The notes beneath the pieces were generated by a model. That model ran no database searches and was not told the DNA's origin. It worked only from the letters and a program-made list of their open reading frames with translations. DNA of 21,823 bases from a virus, in the IMG/VR virus record IMGVR_UViG_3300034374_000685, positions 1-21,823 of that record. The stretch is one strand, 5' to 3'. Position numbers and translations under genes: made by a program. This document shows positions 21,512-21,823 of this stretch, in pieces; positions within the stretch are counted from its first letter, which is position 1; each line of letters starts with the position of its first letter.

Positions 21512-21618
21512 ACTATCTCCTATGGCGGTAGAAGTTGGGGTACTAAGGCCGCCACCCGTTCCCCCTAAAACGCTAGTCTACATTATAGTATAACATAGAG
21601 TTACGTTATTGTCAAGCC
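21512..21618 (-). other. 107-base non-coding leader between the capsid gene and the HNH gene
   Basis: It holds the promoter and a leader of about 70 bases. TGGCGG (21549-21554 on the complementary strand) can pair with CCGCCA (21523-21528) just before the ribosome site. GGGG (21562-21565) could pair with CCCC (21537-21540) across it, giving a pseudoknot-like order. The short stems make this tentative. Confidence 0.4.
21587..21615 (-). promoter_or_regulatory. Near-consensus sigma70 promoter
   Basis: On the - strand, TTGACA (21615-21610) is followed by 17 bases and TATACT (21592-21587); a second TATAAT lies at 21587-21582. It starts three bases after the capsid stop and points into the fibre/lysis/tail genes. 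Both boxes and the spacing fit host RNA polymerase. Confidence 0.8.
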
Positions 21619-21823
21619 TTACTCATCAGCAATAGCAATGATGAAGCCAGCTTCAGGTCGGTACGTTTCGACACCGTAGAGGGTATCTGCGGTGTACAGA
21701 GTGCTTAAATACTCCTGTTTGTATTGAGTCTGCGAACGTACAGCCATTTGCTCTGCCATTACAAGGGCGTCCTTGTGGAAGAACAAGCAACCACGTACGT
21801 CGATAGAACCACCTGAGTTCTGA
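21619..21823 (-). CDS. Major capsid protein, C-terminal 67 residues (start outside window)
   Basis: On the - strand the frame runs from the window end to the TAA at 21621-21619. The readable part includes NSGGSIDVRGCLFFHKDALVM in outline (Gly/Ser-rich loop, then CLFFHKDAL), AEQMAVRSQTQYKQEYLST, and the end LYTADTLYGVETYRPEAGF then IIAIADE. The arrangement of a strand with a buried KDAL, a helix/loop with basic and Gln residues, and a LYGVxxYRPEAG ending is that of HK97-fold capsid proteins of marine T7-like podoviruses. The following promoter and tail genes fit this order. The remaining part, including the N-arm and E-loop, is beyond the window, so the call rests on a short segment. Confidence 0.75.
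   Translation of the reverse strand, partial: QNSGGSIDVRGCLFFHKDALVMAEQMAVRSQTQYKQEYLSTLYTADTLYGVETYRPEAGFIIAIADE

Overview
The window is a gene-dense segment of a tailed, podovirus-like bacteriophage genome, probably lytic and marine. The evidence is a T7-type family A DNA polymerase, a T7 endonuclease I homologue, a monomeric class II ribonucleotide reductase, T7/P22-type tail connector genes and the C-terminus of a major capsid protein. Genes overlap or abut by a few bases throughout, and no host gene, tRNA, integrase or repressor is visible. The gene set resembles the T7-like and HMO-2011-like marine podovirus groups. That placement is an inference from gene content, because no database search was possible.

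Region 1 (1-5697, + strand) is the end of the replication and nucleotide-metabolism module. It runs DNA polymerase (5' end outside the window), GIY-YIG endonuclease, PD-(D/E)XK exonuclease, endonuclease I, five small genes including a DUF3310 protein and an unusually small 45-codon gene, then class II ribonucleotide reductase. The nucleases could degrade host DNA and resolve phage recombination intermediates, while the reductase makes dNTPs for the polymerase.

Region 2 (5711-21823, - strand) is the structural module, transcribed towards region 1, so the two modules converge at about 5700. Read in its own direction it runs: major capsid protein C-terminus; a near-consensus sigma70 promoter; an HNH endonuclease; an Ala/Ser/Thr heptad-repeat tail fibre; a second HNH endonuclease; a tail fibre with an S74 self-cleaving chaperone; a repeat-bearing lipoprotein; two small membrane proteins; a 3-TM holin; a 1042-residue Cys-rich protein; gp11-like and gp12-like tail proteins; a 77-residue mini-fibre; three probable internal/ejection proteins; and two tiny genes. 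No endolysin is visible.

The points most worth a second look are these. Three endonucleases of two catalytic families carry the same N-terminal zinc module with identical cysteine spacing. Two of them bracket one tail-fibre gene. The Cys-rich giant has about 42 cysteines in its C-terminal half. The lipoprotein has 11-residue repeats and sits in a lysis-like cluster. Two fibre-type genes end in a shared IDGGTY-TAATG end in which the last codons appear to supply the next gene's ribosome binding site.
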